Below, one piece after another: positions 6,296 through 6,760 of a stretch of DNA of 6,760 nt. Each line of letters begins with the position of its first letter. Position 1 is the stretch's first letter. A program made the translations under genes and the position numbers. Origin of the DNA: Pseudomonadota bacterium (GTDB taxonomy: Bacteria > Pseudomonadota > Alphaproteobacteria > Caulobacterales > Caulobacteraceae). The DNA is taken from positions 1 through 6,760 of the forward strand of contig JAEXKM010000175.1 of assembly GCA_023445705.1 (NCBI GenBank), given 5' to 3'. The notes beneath the pieces are model-generated. The model did not search any database. It saw nothing but the letters and a program-made list of their open reading frames with translations, and had not been told where the DNA came from.

Positions 6296-6450
6296 TGACC
6301 GTGCGCTAGAGCTGTGCTTGGGTCGTCTTAGGGATGGCCGTCTTCTTCTCTCCTAGGTGAATCCCTCGTCCGGCATCAGCAGATCGCCTGAGCGTGATGA
6401 CTTCGGCGCGGCCGTATTAAGCTTACGGGGGCCATGCTGGAGGAACGGCT

Positions 6451-6760
6451 ATGGCTGAAGACTGGTCAATTGATGTCAGGAAATACGTACCCGACGCAGA
6501 CGCGAGCGTGATCGCGGCGATCGTCCGGTATTGCGGGATCGCGTTGCAGAACCGGGACTCGTCCTTGGTGTCCTTCAGTGATCCGGCCGAAACCGACCGC
6601 GTCCGCGAAAACTATCTCAAGAAGAAGCTCGGGCTGACCGAAAGCGACGACGTCCTCGACGAGGCGATCGCCGAGGTGGGCGAGCGGATGAAGGCCGACC
6701 CGACCAAGAACCGGGTGACGGTCTACTACCTGCTGGCCGAGAGGCTGCGGCGCCTGTCGG
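6451..6760 (+). CDS. DUF2853 family protein, 3' end outside the window
   Basis: At least 103 codons are visible and the reading frame is open to the window edge; family members are about 110 aa, so only a few residues should be missing. The start ATG at 6451 is preceded by GGAGG (6439-6443). The protein begins MAEDWSIDVRKY and is rich in charged helices. It carries the recognisable segments IVRYCGIAL (24-32), LKKKLGL (56-62) and RVTVYYLLAE (88-97). DUF2853 is a small cytosolic family of unknown function, found mainly in alphaproteobacteria. The 155 bp between the tRNA and this gene hold a TATTAA (6415-6420) that could be a -10 box, but no matching -35, and no clear tRNA terminator. It is probably a separate transcription unit with no evident link to the acyl-CoA genes. 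Identification is by memory of family sequence pattern. Confidence 0.83.
   Translation, partial: MAEDWSIDVRKYVPDADASVIAAIVRYCGIALQNRDSSLVSFSDPAETDRVRENYLKKKLGLTESDDVLDEAIAEVGERMKADPTKNRVTVYYLLAERLRRLS

Noticed and set aside
6330..6366. AGGGAT/ATCCCT inverted repeat with a T-rich middle downstream of the tRNA as a terminator.
   Set aside because: The arms are six bases with a 25-base loop and the pyrimidine-rich stretch lies inside the loop, not after the stem.

Overview
This 6.76-kb window of GC-rich DNA most likely comes from an alphaproteobacterium of the Caulobacter/Phenylobacterium type. That assignment is an inference from base composition, a DUF2853 gene, and the style of the intergenic palindromes. 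No 16S or other taxonomic marker is present.

Layout, left to right. Positions 1-190 hold no gene. They contain two inverted copies of a REP-like palindrome (the first cut by the window edge) and a GC-rich hairpin just after the stop of the first gene. A leftward block follows, read from right to left: an acyl-CoA ligase (3445-1964), a compound inverted repeat (1864-1953), a thiolase-fold protein (1794-610) and a DUF35 zinc-ribbon/OB-fold protein (607-191). A 188-bp divergent promoter region (3446-3633) separates this from a tightly packed rightward operon: a second acyl-CoA ligase (3634-5181), an RraA-family protein (5178-5660, GTGA overlap) and a PaaI-like hotdog thioesterase (5664-6104). 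Next come a tRNA-Ser(CGA) gene with a plausible promoter and a leader hairpin, then the 5' part of a DUF2853 gene that runs off the right edge.

Taken together, the two blocks look like part of a CoA-dependent catabolic locus. Two ligases would activate carboxylic acids to CoA thioesters, and the thiolase-fold/DUF35 pair would act on a C-C bond of an acyl-CoA. The RraA-family protein could cleave or decarboxylate a small oxo-acid, and the hotdog enzyme could release CoA from stalled intermediates. The substrate cannot be read from the sequence. The most notable protein feature is that the thiolase-fold protein appears to lack the usual nucleophilic cysteine and carries Tyr-Asp-Ser-Phe where SCP2-type thiolases carry His-Asp-x-Phe. 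Together with the DUF35 partner, this recalls the Ltp2/ChsH2-type retro-aldolases of steroid side-chain degradation rather than a true thiolase. No defence system, CRISPR array, insertion sequence or prophage gene is visible, and I see no clearly undescribed multi-gene system.
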